Positions 17,584 through 25,885 of a stretch of 33,583 nucleotides of DNA are shown piece after piece (within the stretch, counting starts at the first letter, position 1; every line of letters begins with the position of its first letter). Position numbers and translations under genes: made by a program. Under the pieces are notes generated by a model. The model did not search any database and was not told where the DNA came from. It worked only from the letters and a program-made list of their open reading frames with translations. Source of the stretch: Aeromonas bivalvium (lineage in GTDB: Bacteria; Pseudomonadota; Gammaproteobacteria; Enterobacterales; Aeromonadaceae); contig NZ_CDBT01000030.1 of assembly GCF_000819765.1 (NCBI RefSeq), positions 50,755 through 84,337 on the forward strand. Reading direction: 5' to 3'.

Positions 17584-20247
17584 ATGAACTTGAAGCATTC
17601 TCTGTTAGCCATTGCCATGTCTACCGTTTTTGCAGGTCCTGCACTGGCCGCCGATGCCGCCAAACAAGCCGTGGTCGATTCCCTTGCCAGCAACCTCGTC
17701 GTCAAGTACGAAGTCGTCACCAACGACGGTGCCGGCGCCGGCCTCGACTGTCAGGCGCTGGGCTCCGAGTGGGCGAGCTGCGGCGTTGCCAAGCTGCACC
17801 TGACCAATACCGGTGCCGACGTGACGTCCAAGGACTGGAGCATCTATGTCTCCTCCATTCGCCGTATCCAGCGGGTGGACAACGATCAGTTCGCCATCAC
17901 CCACCTGACCGGTGACCTCTATCGCCTGACCCCGACCGACAAGTTCCAGGGCTTTGCCAAGGATGCCACGGTCGAGGTGCCCCTGGTGGTGGAGTATTGG
18001 GTACTGTTCGAATCCGACATCATGCCGAACTGGTATGTCTCCGCCGAGGGTGCCGAGCCCAAGGTGATCGCCAGCATGAGCAACATCGACGATGCCAGCA
18101 GCTACGAGAAGCCGATGCCGGCCGACGGCTGGAAGCGCACCAAGGACGACAACAACGTCCTGATGAACAGCGAAACCCGCTTCGCCGCCAACCAGACCAG
18201 CACCTTGCTGCCGGCGGCCAAGGTGGACAGCAAGATCCTGCCGACCCCACTCAAGCAGGTGGTCAAGGCGGGTCCCCAGGTGGATCTCTCCACCATCAAG
18301 CTCGATGCCCTCGACCTGCCGACCGACCGTGCCGATGCCATCAAGGCGCAACTGACCAGGCTGGGTGTTACCCTCTCCGACACCGGCTACCCGGTCACCA
18401 TCAAGCTCGGCAGCAAGGTCAAGCAGGCCGAAGGCTACGACATGACCATAGGGGCGAAAGGCGCTGTCATTCAGGGTAGCGACATCGCTGGCGCCTTCTG
18501 GGGTGCCCAGTCCCTGATCTCCCTCCTGGGGGTGGATGACAAGCGGGTGAGCAAGATGAGCGTCGAGGATGCGCCGCGCTTCGAATACCGCGGCATGCAG
18601 ACCGACGTGGCCCGTCACTTCCGCAGCCCCGAGACCCTGAAGAAGCTGGTTGACCAGATGTCCGCCACCAAGCTCAACGTGCTGCACCTGGGATTGACCA
18701 ACGATGAGGGCTGGCGCCTGGCGATCCCGGGTCTGCCGGAGCTGACCGAGGTGGGCAGCCAGCGTTGCCATGACGAGTCCGAGACCCAGTGCCTGATGCC
18801 GCAACTGGGCTCAGGCCCCAGCAGCGACAACCAGGGCTCCGGATTCTACAGCAAGGCGGACTACATCGATCTGGTGCGCTATGCCAAGGCTCGCGGCGTG
18901 ACTGTGATCCCCGAGATCAACATGCCGGCCCACGCCCGTGCCGCCGTGGTCTCCATGGAGGCGCGCTACCAGCGTCTGATGGCGGAAGGCAAAGAAGCGG
19001 AAGCCAACCAGTTCCGTCTGACCGACCCGGATGACACCTCCAACGTCACCTCGGTGCAGTTCTACGACAAGATGTCCTTCATCAACCCCTGCCAGCCGGG
19101 CGCCGCCACCTTCGTGGCAAAGGTCATGGACGAAGTGGCCCAGATGCACCAGGCCGCCGGTCAGCCCCTGACCGCCTGGCACTACGGTGGTGACGAGGCG
19201 AAGAACATCATGCAGGGCGGCGGCTATCAGGATCCGGCCGTCACCCCGGCCGCCGATCTGGTGGCCTGGAAGGGCAACGTCGACTCCAGCAAGCAGGACA
19301 AGCCGTTCGGCAAGTCCCCCCTGTGCCAGAAGATGATCGACGAGGGCAAGATCAAGGAAGTGGGCGAGCTGCCGGTGTACTTTGCCAAGGAAGTGAGCGA
19401 GATGGTCAAGGGCCACGGCTTCTCCACCCTGCAAGCCTGGGAAGATGGCCTGAAATACGCCAGCGGCGCCAAGGACTTCGCCACCGACAACACCCGGGTC
19501 AACTTCTGGGAGACCCTCTACTGGGGTGGCTTCAACGAGGCGATGAAGTGGGCGCACAAGGGCTATGAGGTCGTACTCTCCAACCCCGATTACCTCTACT
19601 TCGACTTCCCGAACGAGGTGCATCCGGCCGAGCGTGGCTACTACTGGGCGACCCGCTTCAACGACACCCGCAAGGTGTTCGCCTTCGCCCCGGAGAACCT
19701 GCCCCAGAACGCCGAGACTTCGGTGGACCGTGACGGCAATGCCTTCGTGGCCAAGGGCGACCAGGAGCCGGTCAAGTTCAAGGGGATCTCAGGCCAGTTG
19801 TGGAGCGAAACCGTGCGCACCGATGCCCAGTACGAGTACATGGTCTATCCGCGCATCTTCTCCGTGGCCGAGCGCGCCTGGCACAAGGGCGGCTTCGAGC
19901 TCGACTACGTGAAGGGCCGCGAGTTCTCAGGCACCACCAAGCACGTCAACAAGGCCACCCTGAACCAGGAGTGGAACCAGTTTGCCAACGCCCTGGCCCA
20001 GCGCCAGTTGCCCAAGCTGGATCAGGCCGGTGTCGAGTACCGTCTCTCGGTGCCGGGCGCCAAGGTGGTGAACGGCAAGCTGGAAGCGAACGTGGACTTG
20101 CCGGGTCTGCCCATCCAGTACAGCCTGGACGGCACCACCTGGACCGCCTATGACGCGGCGGCCAAGCCGACCGTCAACGGCAAGGTCTGGCTGCGTACCA
20201 CCAGCTTCGATGGCAAGCGCACCAGCCGCGTCACCGAGCTGAACTGA
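17584..20247 (+). CDS. chb: Chitobiase, GH20 beta-N-acetylhexosaminidase
   Basis: 887 residues, like Serratia chitobiase (about 885). It splits chitobiose and short chito-oligomers into GlcNAc. A signal peptide ends at ALA (20-22). The N-terminal carbohydrate-binding-like domain, the GH20 accessory domain, the catalytic barrel and a C-terminal immunoglobulin-like tail are in the usual order. The catalytic pair is D537-E538 in WHYGGDEAKN; EINMPAHARA and TLYWGGFNEAM are further GH20 landmarks. The frame is open upstream for 47 codons, but ATG at 17584 gives the signal peptide. No lipobox is seen, so it should be periplasmic or secreted. It lies 141 bases after nagE, feeding that transporter. 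Confidence 0.95.
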   Translation: MNLKHSLLAIAMSTVFAGPALAADAAKQAVVDSLASNLVVKYEVVTNDGAGAGLDCQALGSEWASCGVAKLHLTNTGADVTSKDWSIYVSSIRRIQRVDNDQFAITHLTGDLYRLTPTDKFQGFAKDATVEVPLVVEYWVLFESDIMPNWYVSAEGAEPKVIASMSNIDDASSYEKPMPADGWKRTKDDNNVLMNSETRFAANQTSTLLPAAKVDSKILPTPLKQVVKAGPQVDLSTIKLDALDLPTDRADAIKAQLTRLGVTLSDTGYPVTIKLGSKVKQAEGYDMTIGAKGAVIQGSDIAGAFWGAQSLISLLGVDDKRVSKMSVEDAPRFEYRGMQTDVARHFRSPETLKKLVDQMSATKLNVLHLGLTNDEGWRLAIPGLPELTEVGSQRCHDESETQCLMPQLGSGPSSDNQGSGFYSKADYIDLVRYAKARGVTVIPEINMPAHARAAVVSMEARYQRLMAEGKEAEANQFRLTDPDDTSNVTSVQFYDKMSFINPCQPGAATFVAKVMDEVAQMHQAAGQPLTAWHYGGDEAKNIMQGGGYQDPAVTPAADLVAWKGNVDSSKQDKPFGKSPLCQKMIDEGKIKEVGELPVYFAKEVSEMVKGHGFSTLQAWEDGLKYASGAKDFATDNTRVNFWETLYWGGFNEAMKWAHKGYEVVLSNPDYLYFDFPNEVHPAERGYYWATRFNDTRKVFAFAPENLPQNAETSVDRDGNAFVAKGDQEPVKFKGISGQLWSETVRTDAQYEYMVYPRIFSVAERAWHKGGFELDYVKGREFSGTTKHVNKATLNQEWNQFANALAQRQLPKLDQAGVEYRLSVPGAKVVNGKLEANVDLPGLPIQYSLDGTTWTAYDAAAKPTVNGKVWLRTTSFDGKRTSRVTELN

Positions 20248-20287
20248 TGGCTCGCGATTGATAACGCAAGGTGGGTCGCAAGACCCG

Positions 20288-20324
20288 CCTTTCCCAAGGC
20301 CGGCGTCGCCAGCCTTGGGAAAGG
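20288..20324 (+). repeat. Perfect 13-base inverted repeat after chb
   Basis: CCTTTCCCAAGGC at 20288-20300 and its exact complement at 20312-20324 enclose 11 bases. It overlaps the edge of a smaller hairpin just upstream. With no T-tract it is more likely an mRNA 3'-end stabiliser or processing site than a terminator. Confidence 0.7.
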
Positions 20325-20385
20325 TTGACTCTGCGTGTGAACCTTTGTTGTGTGTGAGTCTGTTTTGATGTTTTCATCACCTTCA

Positions 20386-20412
20386 ACCCCGCCTGGTGCG
20401 GGGTCTTTTTTT
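20386..20412 (+). terminator. Rho-independent terminator after chb
   Basis: ACCCCGC and GCGGGGT form a stem around CTGGT, followed by C and seven T. It ends the nagE-chb transcripts well before glnS. Confidence 0.88.
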
Positions 20413-20560
20413 GTCTGCAGGGCAGCACGGGGGCGCAACCTTGTCCCCCTGGCGGCCGAGACGGTCCCCGCGACAGGGGAGCGGGGCCGGGTGCCCACTC
20501 TCCCTGACGCCGCTTTGTCCATCATGGCCGCCACCTGGGCCGAAAGGGACAAAATTCCGG

Positions 20561-20589
20561 TTGAGGCGCGCGCCCGAATAGGGGATCAT
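20561..20589 (+). promoter_or_regulatory. Candidate glnS promoter with a GATC in the -10
   Basis: TTGAGG (20561-20566) and GATCAT (20584-20589) are 17 bases apart, each 4 of 6 to consensus. The -10 contains a GATC Dam site; E. coli glnS transcription is known to respond to Dam methylation. A clear Shine-Dalgarno, GAGGTGA, precedes the glnS ATG. Confidence 0.4.
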
Positions 20590-20661
20590 ACCCGGCTTGA
20601 CGGCGGGGGATCGAAGCCAGTGGCTCGCCCCTCGCCAGTGACGCGCATTTTGAGGTGAGCC

Positions 20662-22323
20662 ATGACTGAGGCGAACAGCCCGAGCAACTTTATTCGTCAG
20701 ATCATCGATGAGGATCTGGCCAGCGGTAAGCACAAGAGCGTGCAGACCCGTTTTCCTCCCGAGCCGAACGGTTATCTCCATATCGGCCATGCCAAGTCCA
20801 TCTGCCTGAACTTCGGCATCGCCCGTGACTACCAGGGCCAGTGCAACCTGCGTTTCGATGACACCAACCCGGTCAAGGAAGACATAGAGTATGTCGAGTC
20901 CATCAAGCGGGACGTGCAGTGGCTGGGCTTCCAGTGGAGCGGCGAGATCCGCTACTCCTCCGACTATTTCGACAAGCTGCACGGCTATGCCGTCGAGCTC
21001 ATCGAGAAGGGGCTGGCCTATGTGGACGAGCTCTCTGCCGAGCAGATGCGCGAGTACCGCGGCACCCTGACCGCGCCGGGCAAGAACAGCCCGTTCCGCG
21101 ATCGCAGCGTGGAAGAGAACCTGGCCCTGTTCGCCAAGATGAAGAACGGCGAATTTGCCGAGGGCAGCGCCTGCCTGCGTGCCAAGATCGACATGGCATC
21201 CCCCTTCATGGTGATGCGCGACCCCGTCATCTATCGCATCAAGTTTGCCCACCATCACCAGACAGGTGACCAGTGGTGCATCTACCCCATGTATGACTTT
21301 ACCCACTGCATCTCGGACGCCCTGGAGGGGATCACCCACTCCCTGTGCACCCTGGAATTCCAGGACAACCGCCGTCTGTATGACTGGGTGCTGGACAACA
21401 TCAGCATCGACTGCCACCCCCGTCAGTACGAGTTCTCCCGCCTGAACCTCGAATACACCGTCATGTCCAAGCGCAAGCTGAACCTGCTGGTGACCGAGGG
21501 GCACGTCAATGGCTGGGATGATCCGCGCATGCTGACCGTCTCCGGGCTGCGCCGCCGTGGCTATACCCCGGCGTCCATCCGCGAGTTCTGCAAGCGCATC
21601 GGTGTGACCAAGCAGGACAACATCGTCGAGATGAGCATGCTGGAAGCCTGCATTCGCGATGACCTCAACGAGCACGCTCCCCGCGCCATGGCGGTGCTGC
21701 ATCCGGTGAAGGTGGTCATCGAAAATCTGGCGGCCGACGAGGTGCTGACCGCACCGGCGCACCCGAACAATGCCGAGATGGGCACCCGCGAGTTGAATTT
21801 CACCCGCGAAATCTTCATCGACGAGGCGGACTTCAAAGAGGAAGCCAACAAGCAGTTCAAGCGTCTGGTACTGGGCAAGGAAGTGCGCCTGCGCAACGCC
21901 TACGTCATCAAGGCCGAGCGGGTCGAGAAGGATGCGGACGGCAAGGTCACCTGCATCTACTGCTCCTACGATCCCGAGACCCTGGGCAAGGATCCGGCCG
22001 ACGGTCGCAAGGTGAAGGGGGTGATCCACTGGGTCAGCGCCACCCACTCCCTGCCGGCCGAAGTGCGTCTCTATGACCGTCTGTTCAAGGTACCGAACCC
22101 GGGTGCCGAGGACGACTTCGAAGGGGCCCTCAATCCAGAGTCTCTGGTTGTCATCGAAGGGGCGCGGGTGGAGGCTTCCCTCAAGGACGCCAAGCCGGAG
22201 TTTGCCTACCAGTTCGAGCGCGAAGGCTATTTTTGTGCCGACAGCAAGCTCTCCAGCCCTGAGCACCTGGTGTTCAACCGCACCGTCGCCCTGCGCGACG
22301 TCTGGGGCAAGGCCGAGGCCTGA
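20662..22323 (+). CDS. glnS: GlnRS, glutaminyl-tRNA synthetase
   Basis: 553 residues (E. coli 554). It charges tRNA-Gln directly with glutamine. The class I signature is [14 protein letters not shown] near 34-47 and the KMSKS equivalent is VMSKRKL. Other landmarks are [35 protein letters not shown] (family blocks) and the C-terminal beta-barrel anticodon domain. Start ATG at 20662 has GAGGTGA just upstream. As in E. coli the gene lies next to the nag locus, here with chb between. The terminator at 22387-22415 is shared with fur. Confidence 0.97.
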   Translation: MTEANSPSNFIRQIIDEDLASGKHKSVQTRFPPEPNGYLHIGHAKSICLNFGIARDYQGQCNLRFDDTNPVKEDIEYVESIKRDVQWLGFQWSGEIRYSSDYFDKLHGYAVELIEKGLAYVDELSAEQMREYRGTLTAPGKNSPFRDRSVEENLALFAKMKNGEFAEGSACLRAKIDMASPFMVMRDPVIYRIKFAHHHQTGDQWCIYPMYDFTHCISDALEGITHSLCTLEFQDNRRLYDWVLDNISIDCHPRQYEFSRLNLEYTVMSKRKLNLLVTEGHVNGWDDPRMLTVSGLRRRGYTPASIREFCKRIGVTKQDNIVEMSMLEACIRDDLNEHAPRAMAVLHPVKVVIENLAADEVLTAPAHPNNAEMGTRELNFTREIFIDEADFKEEANKQFKRLVLGKEVRLRNAYVIKAERVEKDADGKVTCIYCSYDPETLGKDPADGRKVKGVIHWVSATHSLPAEVRLYDRLFKVPNPGAEDDFEGALNPESLVVIEGARVEASLKDAKPEFAYQFEREGYFCADSKLSSPEHLVFNRTVALRDVWGKAEA

Positions 22324-22386
22324 TAAGTCGCCTTTGGCGGCAGAGGGCAGGGGAGACCCTGCCACTCTGGTCCGGATTGCGGACAC

Positions 22387-22415
22387 AAAAAAAGCCAGCG
22401 TCATGCTGGCTTTTT
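22387..22415. terminator. Bidirectional terminator between glnS and fur
   Basis: GCCAGC (22394-22399) and GCTGGC (22405-22410) around GTCAT, flanked by seven A on the left and five T on the right. It suits both convergent genes. Confidence 0.88.
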
Positions 22416-22439
22416 CATGGCTGCTCGCGGCCGGCGGCG

Positions 22440-22868
22440 TTATTCGTCGTGCTTGCAGTCCCCGTTGGCACAGTGGCCATAGAGATAGAGGCTGTGGTTG
22501 GTCAGGCGGATGTTGTGCGCCTTGGCGATGTCGCGCTGGCGCTGTTCGATCACTTCATCGGAGAACTCGATCACCTTGCCACAGTCGAGGCAGACCAGGT
22601 GGTCGTGGTGCTCCTGGGTCGACAGCTCGAACACGGACTTGCCGCCCTCGAAGTGGTGACGGGTGACGATGCCAGCATCATCAAACTGGTTGAGAACGCG
22701 GTACACGGTCGCCAGACCAATCTCTTCACCATGATCGATCAGTCGTTTGTAGAGGTCTTCGGCACTGGTGTGCTGGCATTCCGGCTGCTGCAGGATCTCG
22801 AGGATCTTGACGCGCGGCAGGGTGATTTTGAGCCCGGCCTTTTTTAACGCTTGATTATTGTCTGGCAT
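22440..22868 (-). CDS. fur: Fur, ferric uptake regulator
   Basis: 142 residues. With Fe2+ it represses iron-uptake genes. The winged helix covers about 1-80 (LATVYRVLNQFDDAGIV is the recognition region). The metal-binding part has HHDH at 87-90, C93 and C96 in CLDC, and the C-terminal pair C133 and C138 in GHCANGDC. The ATG at 22866-22868 is chosen because PDNNQALKKAGLK matches the family; a TTG two codons earlier is less likely. No strong Shine-Dalgarno is seen, as in E. coli, where fur translation is coupled to an upstream peptide; I found no equivalent peptide. It is separated from fldA by a divergent thioesterase gene. Confidence 0.97.
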   Translation of the reverse strand: MPDNNQALKKAGLKITLPRVKILEILQQPECQHTSAEDLYKRLIDHGEEIGLATVYRVLNQFDDAGIVTRHHFEGGKSVFELSTQEHHDHLVCLDCGKVIEFSDEVIEQRQRDIAKAHNIRLTNHSLYLYGHCANGDCKHDE

Positions 22869-22952
22869 ATTCAACTTATTCGCATTCTCGAAGGTGGGGT
22901 TATTCTGAGTGACTGGCGCGGGAATGGCAACCTTGAACTCAGATCCAATGTC

Positions 22953-22958
22953 ATTATA
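22953..22958 (-). promoter_or_regulatory. fur promoter -10
   Basis: A perfect TATAAT on the minus strand lies about 85 bases upstream of the fur ATG, with a poor -35. TGTGA (22968-22972 on the minus strand) just upstream is a possible CRP half-site. The region also drives the divergent DUF4442 gene. Confidence 0.55.
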
Positions 22959-23050
22959 GGTCGTACGGTCACATAAAATAAACCCAGTAATTCAAAGGCT
23001 TTAGCATCTATTTTCCGTCGAAAGACTGGGATTGGATTATTTTGCTCCCC

Positions 23051-23078
23051 TTGCCTGCCTTCGAATTGTTGTTAAGAT
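23051..23078 (+). promoter_or_regulatory. Candidate promoter for the DUF4442 gene
   Basis: TTGCCT (23051-23056) and TAAGAT (23073-23078) with a 16-base spacer, each 4 of 6 to consensus, about 33 bases before the chosen start. Divergent from the fur promoter. Confidence 0.35.
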
Positions 23079-23110
23079 GTAACACCTGTTTATCTGGTCG
23101 GATGAGATCC

Positions 23111-23608
23111 ATGGATTGGCTTTTTGACAATGCGGCCTGGGTGCGCCGCGCCCTCAACGCCTGGCCTCCTTTCTGGGGTGCCGGCATCAAGATAGAAACC
23201 CTGAGCGATGACTTCCGGTTCTGCCGGGTGACCTTGAAGTCCCGCTGGTGGAACAAGAATGCCAACCGGACCCAGTTTGGCGGCAGCATGTTCGCCATGA
23301 CGGATCCCATCTACCCGCTGATGCTGATGGGGTATTTCAAGAACCACTACTACGTCTGGGACAAGGCGGGCAGCATCAACTACATCAAGCCGGGCAAGGG
23401 CAAGCTCATCGCCGAGTTCAATCTGACCGAGGCCAAGCTGACCGAGATAGCGGCGGCGACGCGCCAGGGGGACAAGCATTTTCCCGAGTTCGATGTGCTG
23501 GTCCTGGATCAGAAGGGCGAGCTGGTCGCCGAGATCAGGCGCACCCTCTATGTGCGCCAGCGCAAGGAGCACAGGGAAACGGGAACACAGGGGCGTCAGG
23601 GGGCATGA
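23111..23608 (+). CDS. DUF4442 hotdog-fold thioesterase-like protein
   Basis: 165 residues matching DUF4442, a hotdog-fold family related to acyl-CoA thioesterases (as in the YiiD C-terminal domain). Typical stretches are KSRWWNKNANRTQFGGSMFAMTDPIYPLM (the FGGSMF region follows the hotdog helix) and the closing strand GELVAEIRRTLYVR. The substrate is unknown. The ATG at 23111 has a weak GGATGAGA upstream; an in-frame ATG at 23102 would add three residues. It sits between fur (divergent) and fldA (convergent), a place where E. coli has only the short uof leader. Confidence 0.78.
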   Translation: MDWLFDNAAWVRRALNAWPPFWGAGIKIETLSDDFRFCRVTLKSRWWNKNANRTQFGGSMFAMTDPIYPLMLMGYFKNHYYVWDKAGSINYIKPGKGKLIAEFNLTEAKLTEIAAATRQGDKHFPEFDVLVLDQKGELVAEIRRTLYVRQRKEHRETGTQGRQGA

Positions 23609-23635
23609 CGGCGTCTGCCGACAGAAAAATGCCAT

Positions 23636-23663
23636 AAAAAAACGGCCCGATCGGGCCGTTTTT
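23636..23663. terminator. Bidirectional terminator between the DUF4442 gene and fldA
   Basis: AACGGCCC (23641-23648) pairs with GGGCCGTT (23653-23660) around GATC, with A-rich and T-rich flanks. It serves both convergent genes and would stop fldA transcripts from reaching fur. Confidence 0.9.
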
Positions 23664-23676
23664 CAACAGACATGTC

Positions 23677-24201
23677 TCACTCCAGTTCGGCGAGGCACAT
23701 CTCTTCATGGATCTGCTTGCACCAGCCCTTGACGCGCTCGGCGGTCAGCTCGGGCTGGCGATCCTCATCGATCCCCAGACCGACGAAGTGCTTGTCATCG
23801 ACCAGGGCCTTGGAGGCCTCGAAGTCGTAACCTGCGGTTGGCCAGTGGCCTATGATGATGGCGCCCTTGGCCTCGACGATGTCACGCAGGGTGCCCATGG
23901 CGTCGAGGAAGTACTCGGAATAGTCTTCCTGATCGCCGCAACCGAAGATGGCGACCAGCTTGTCGGTGAAGTCGATCTCTTCGAGTTCCGGGAAGAAGTC
24001 GTCCCAATCGGCTTGGGCTTCGCCGTAGTACCAAGTCGGGATGCCGAACATCAGCAGACTGAAGCTGTCGATGTCGGCCTTGCTGCTCTTGGCGATGTCA
24101 CGGACTTCAATCAGTTGTTTGCCCAGCTCTTTCTGGATCATCTTGGCGACAGCTTCGGTATTACCGGTATCGCTGCCGAAAAACAGACCTACACTTGCCA
24201 T
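23677..24201 (-). CDS. fldA: FldA, long-chain flavodoxin
   Basis: 174 residues, acidic. An FMN electron carrier that replaces ferredoxin under iron limitation and supplies electrons to radical-SAM and other reductive enzymes. The phosphate-binding loop is GSDTGNTE (9-16); the FMN-stacking loops are GIPTWYYGEAQADWDD and GCGDQEDYSEYF. The start MASVGLFFGS matches the family. It is last in the set ybfF-DUF2788-ybfE-fldA; the ybfE stop is 39 bases upstream, so co-transcription is likely. It ends at a strong terminator. Confidence 0.96.
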   Translation of the reverse strand: MASVGLFFGSDTGNTEAVAKMIQKELGKQLIEVRDIAKSSKADIDSFSLLMFGIPTWYYGEAQADWDDFFPELEEIDFTDKLVAIFGCGDQEDYSEYFLDAMGTLRDIVEAKGAIIIGHWPTAGYDFEASKALVDDKHFVGLGIDEDRQPELTAERVKGWCKQIHEEMCLAELE

Positions 24202-24240
24202 AGTGTTTAGTTACCCGTATTTGGTGTTGATGCTTAACGG

Positions 24241-24537
24241 TCAGATCAGCTGACCCGCCACGAGGGCAGAGTCGATCTGTTGCTTCAGGATAGATTGGAT
24301 CAGCTCGGCGCGGCTGACGTTCTGTTGCAGCGCAAGTTGGTTCAGGCGCTCCAGCAACTCGGCCTCCACCTTTAACTCTACCCGCTTCAGTCCATTCTCC
24401 CGATCGCGCTTGAGCTGATTGCGCTTGTTGATCTTGAGCTGGGTCTCGCGGGGGAGTGGGTTGGTCTTTGGCCTGCCGGGGCGCTTCTCATTTGCGAACA
24501 GATCCAGTGTTGTTCGATCAGTTTGCTGTTTGGCCAT
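24241..24537 (-). CDS. ybfE: YbfE, small ribbon-helix-helix-like protein
   Basis: 98 residues, very basic. It matches E. coli YbfE (TDRTTLDLFA, RPGRPKTNPL, KRNQLKRD, GLKRVELKV), known as a LexA-regulated gene of unknown function. The C-terminal part (about 50-90) looks like a ribbon-helix-helix: a strand (KRVELKVEA) then helices (ELLERLNQLALQQ, SRAELIQSILKQ). The AT-hook-like RPGRPK suggests nucleic-acid binding. No LexA box (CTGT-N8-ACAG) is visible immediately upstream. It lies between the DUF2788 gene (17-base gap) and fldA, as in E. coli apart from DUF2788. Confidence 0.88.
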   Translation of the reverse strand: MAKQQTDRTTLDLFANEKRPGRPKTNPLPRETQLKINKRNQLKRDRENGLKRVELKVEAELLERLNQLALQQNVSRAELIQSILKQQIDSALVAGQLI

Positions 24538-24554
24538 ACTTCATCTATGAGCAG

Positions 24555-24776
24555 TTAGCCGAGACCCGAGCCTTCCCAGCTCAGTTCGATCAGCCCCTTG
24601 GCGACAAAACCCGCGCAACCTAAAAACAGTACCAGCCAGACGATGAAGCGACCGAAACGGGGCACATTGCCGCGTTTGAGTACGTCCTGGATAGCCAGAC
24701 CAATCAACAGAAAAACGGCCACGAAAAACAGTTTCAGGCCCAGACTCTCGATCAGTTCAATATGTTGGCTCAGCAT
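24555..24776 (-). CDS. DUF2788 small membrane protein
   Basis: 73 residues with two membrane helices (about 13-31 and 44-62) joined by a short basic loop (VLKRGNVPRFGR). It matches DUF2788 as I recall it; function unknown. ATG at 24774-24776 has an AAGGAGTG Shine-Dalgarno upstream. It sits within the ybfF-ybfE-fldA run with short gaps, so it is probably co-transcribed. E. coli lacks it at this place. Confidence 0.78.
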   Translation of the reverse strand: MLSQHIELIESLGLKLFFVAVFLLIGLAIQDVLKRGNVPRFGRFIVWLVLFLGCAGFVAKGLIELSWEGSGLG

Positions 24777-24832
24777 GGATTGCGCACACTCCTTATGACG
24801 GGCGGCACTATATCACAAAGGATTTGAAACTG

Positions 24833-25615
24833 TTAACCGCCTGTAGACAGGAAATCCACAACCAGTTTGTTGAACAAAACCGGCTTCTCGGCGTGGAGCC
24901 AGTGGCCGGTTCCGGCGATGACCCGGGCCTTTGCGGCGGGGAATTGCGCCATCACTGTCTCGGTATAGGCGGGCAGCATATAGTCCGACTCGCCGCCCTT
25001 GATGAACAGGGTCGGCCCTTCGAAACGGGCGTCGGCATCGGGCCAGCCCATGATGTTGGCGTAGTTGCGCTCAAGGGCCGGCACGTTGAAGCGCCAGCCC
25101 CAGCCCGTCTCGGTTTTGGCAAAAGACTTGAGCAGGAACTGGCGCACGCCGGCGATCTCGATATGTTCGGCCAGGATGGCTTCCGCCTCGCTGCGGCTTT
25201 GGGGAGGGCGCGTGAGCGTGGCGTTCAGGCCGGCGAACACGTTCTGGTGGCGGGCATGGGGATAGGCCACCGGGGCCATGTCGGCCACCACCAGCTGGCT
25301 GACCCTGTGGGGAGCCTGCTTGGCGACCTGCATGGCCACCTTGCCCCCCATGGAGTGGCCGATCAGGGCCGCCTTGTCCAGCGCCAGATGATCCAGCAGG
25401 GCGAGCACGTCCGCCGCCTGCTGTGGGTAGCTCATCTCGTCTGAGTGAAAGGAGGCGCCGTGGTTGCGCAGATCCAGACTGATGACCCTGTATTGCTCGC
25501 CGAGGGGGCGGGCCAGCAGGCCCAGGTTGTCCAGGCTGCCGAACAGGCCATGGATCAGCACCACGGCCGGGCCCTGGCCCTGCTCCTTGAAGTTCAATAA
25601 TGAGTGTTGTTGCAA
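24833..25615 (-). CDS. ybfF: YbfF, alpha/beta-hydrolase esterase
   Basis: 260 residues. Alpha/beta-hydrolase fold with the oxyanion motif HGLFGSLDNLG near the N-terminus, nucleophile Ser in GHSMGGK, and catalytic His in GTGHWLHAEKP. E. coli YbfF has esterase and acyl-CoA thioesterase activity in vitro. The start appears to be TTG at 25613-25615, five bases after AAGGTG; no in-frame ATG fits. First gene of the minus-strand run and divergent from seqA, exactly as in E. coli. Confidence 0.9.
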   Translation of the reverse strand: MQQHSLLNFKEQGQGPAVVLIHGLFGSLDNLGLLARPLGEQYRVISLDLRNHGASFHSDEMSYPQQAADVLALLDHLALDKAALIGHSMGGKVAMQVAKQAPHRVSQLVVADMAPVAYPHARHQNVFAGLNATLTRPPQSRSEAEAILAEHIEIAGVRQFLLKSFAKTETGWGWRFNVPALERNYANIMGWPDADARFEGPTLFIKGGESDYMLPAYTETVMAQFPAAKARVIAGTGHWLHAEKPVLFNKLVVDFLSTGG

Positions 25616-25885
25616 AATGACACCTTGTCGGTCGTGGGCTGTTTCGCCTGTTTTTTTAATGCACTGAAAGAAAAGGATTTCATTCCTTGGTGGGGATTTT
25701 TTTGTGGTTTTTTTCCAAAAAAATGGCCCCGAATAGGCTACTCAGTGCGGGGGATCACACACTTGGCCCGCCATTATGCCGTATTCTCGTGGAGTTTCAT
25801 GCACATCTGACGGGCCGCTTGGGCCGTCGGGTCTGGCTATGTATAATCGCCCCATCCCACTTTCCGTGAGTCCAGCGCCAACCCT
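25616..25885. other. ybfF-seqA intergenic region
   Basis: 270 bases. The half next to ybfF has several runs of six to seven T or A (25650-25725), unusual for this genome. The half next to seqA has a perfect TATAAT at 25842-25847 with a weak -35 (TTGGGC, 25819-25824, 17-base spacer), the likely seqA promoter. No gene is seen. Confidence 0.5.
25842..25847 (+). promoter_or_regulatory. seqA promoter -10
   Basis: TATAAT preceded by an AT-biased GGCTATG; the best -35 is TTGGGC at 25819-25824 with a 17-base spacer. The leader would be about 32 bases. Confidence 0.5.

Larger units (their letters stand above)
20248..20661 (+). other. chb-glnS intergenic region rich in hairpins
   Basis: 414 bases with no gene. 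After the chb stop, GGTGGGTC/GACCCGCC (about 20271-20290) and a perfect 13-base stem (20288-20300 with 20312-20324, 11-base loop) are followed by a true terminator at 20386-20412. Further on, TTTGTCC and GGACAAA close a hairpin near 20515-20553. The glnS promoter candidate and Shine-Dalgarno occupy the end. Confidence 0.6.

Noticed and set aside
20383..22404. A 673-codon open frame antisense to glnS
   Set aside because: Shadow of GlnRS; no start signal or family similarity.
24831..24851. Possible LexA box near the end of ybfF (CTGT ... ACAG)
   Set aside because: Spacing between half-sites is 13 bases rather than eight, and it lies downstream of the ybfF coding end.
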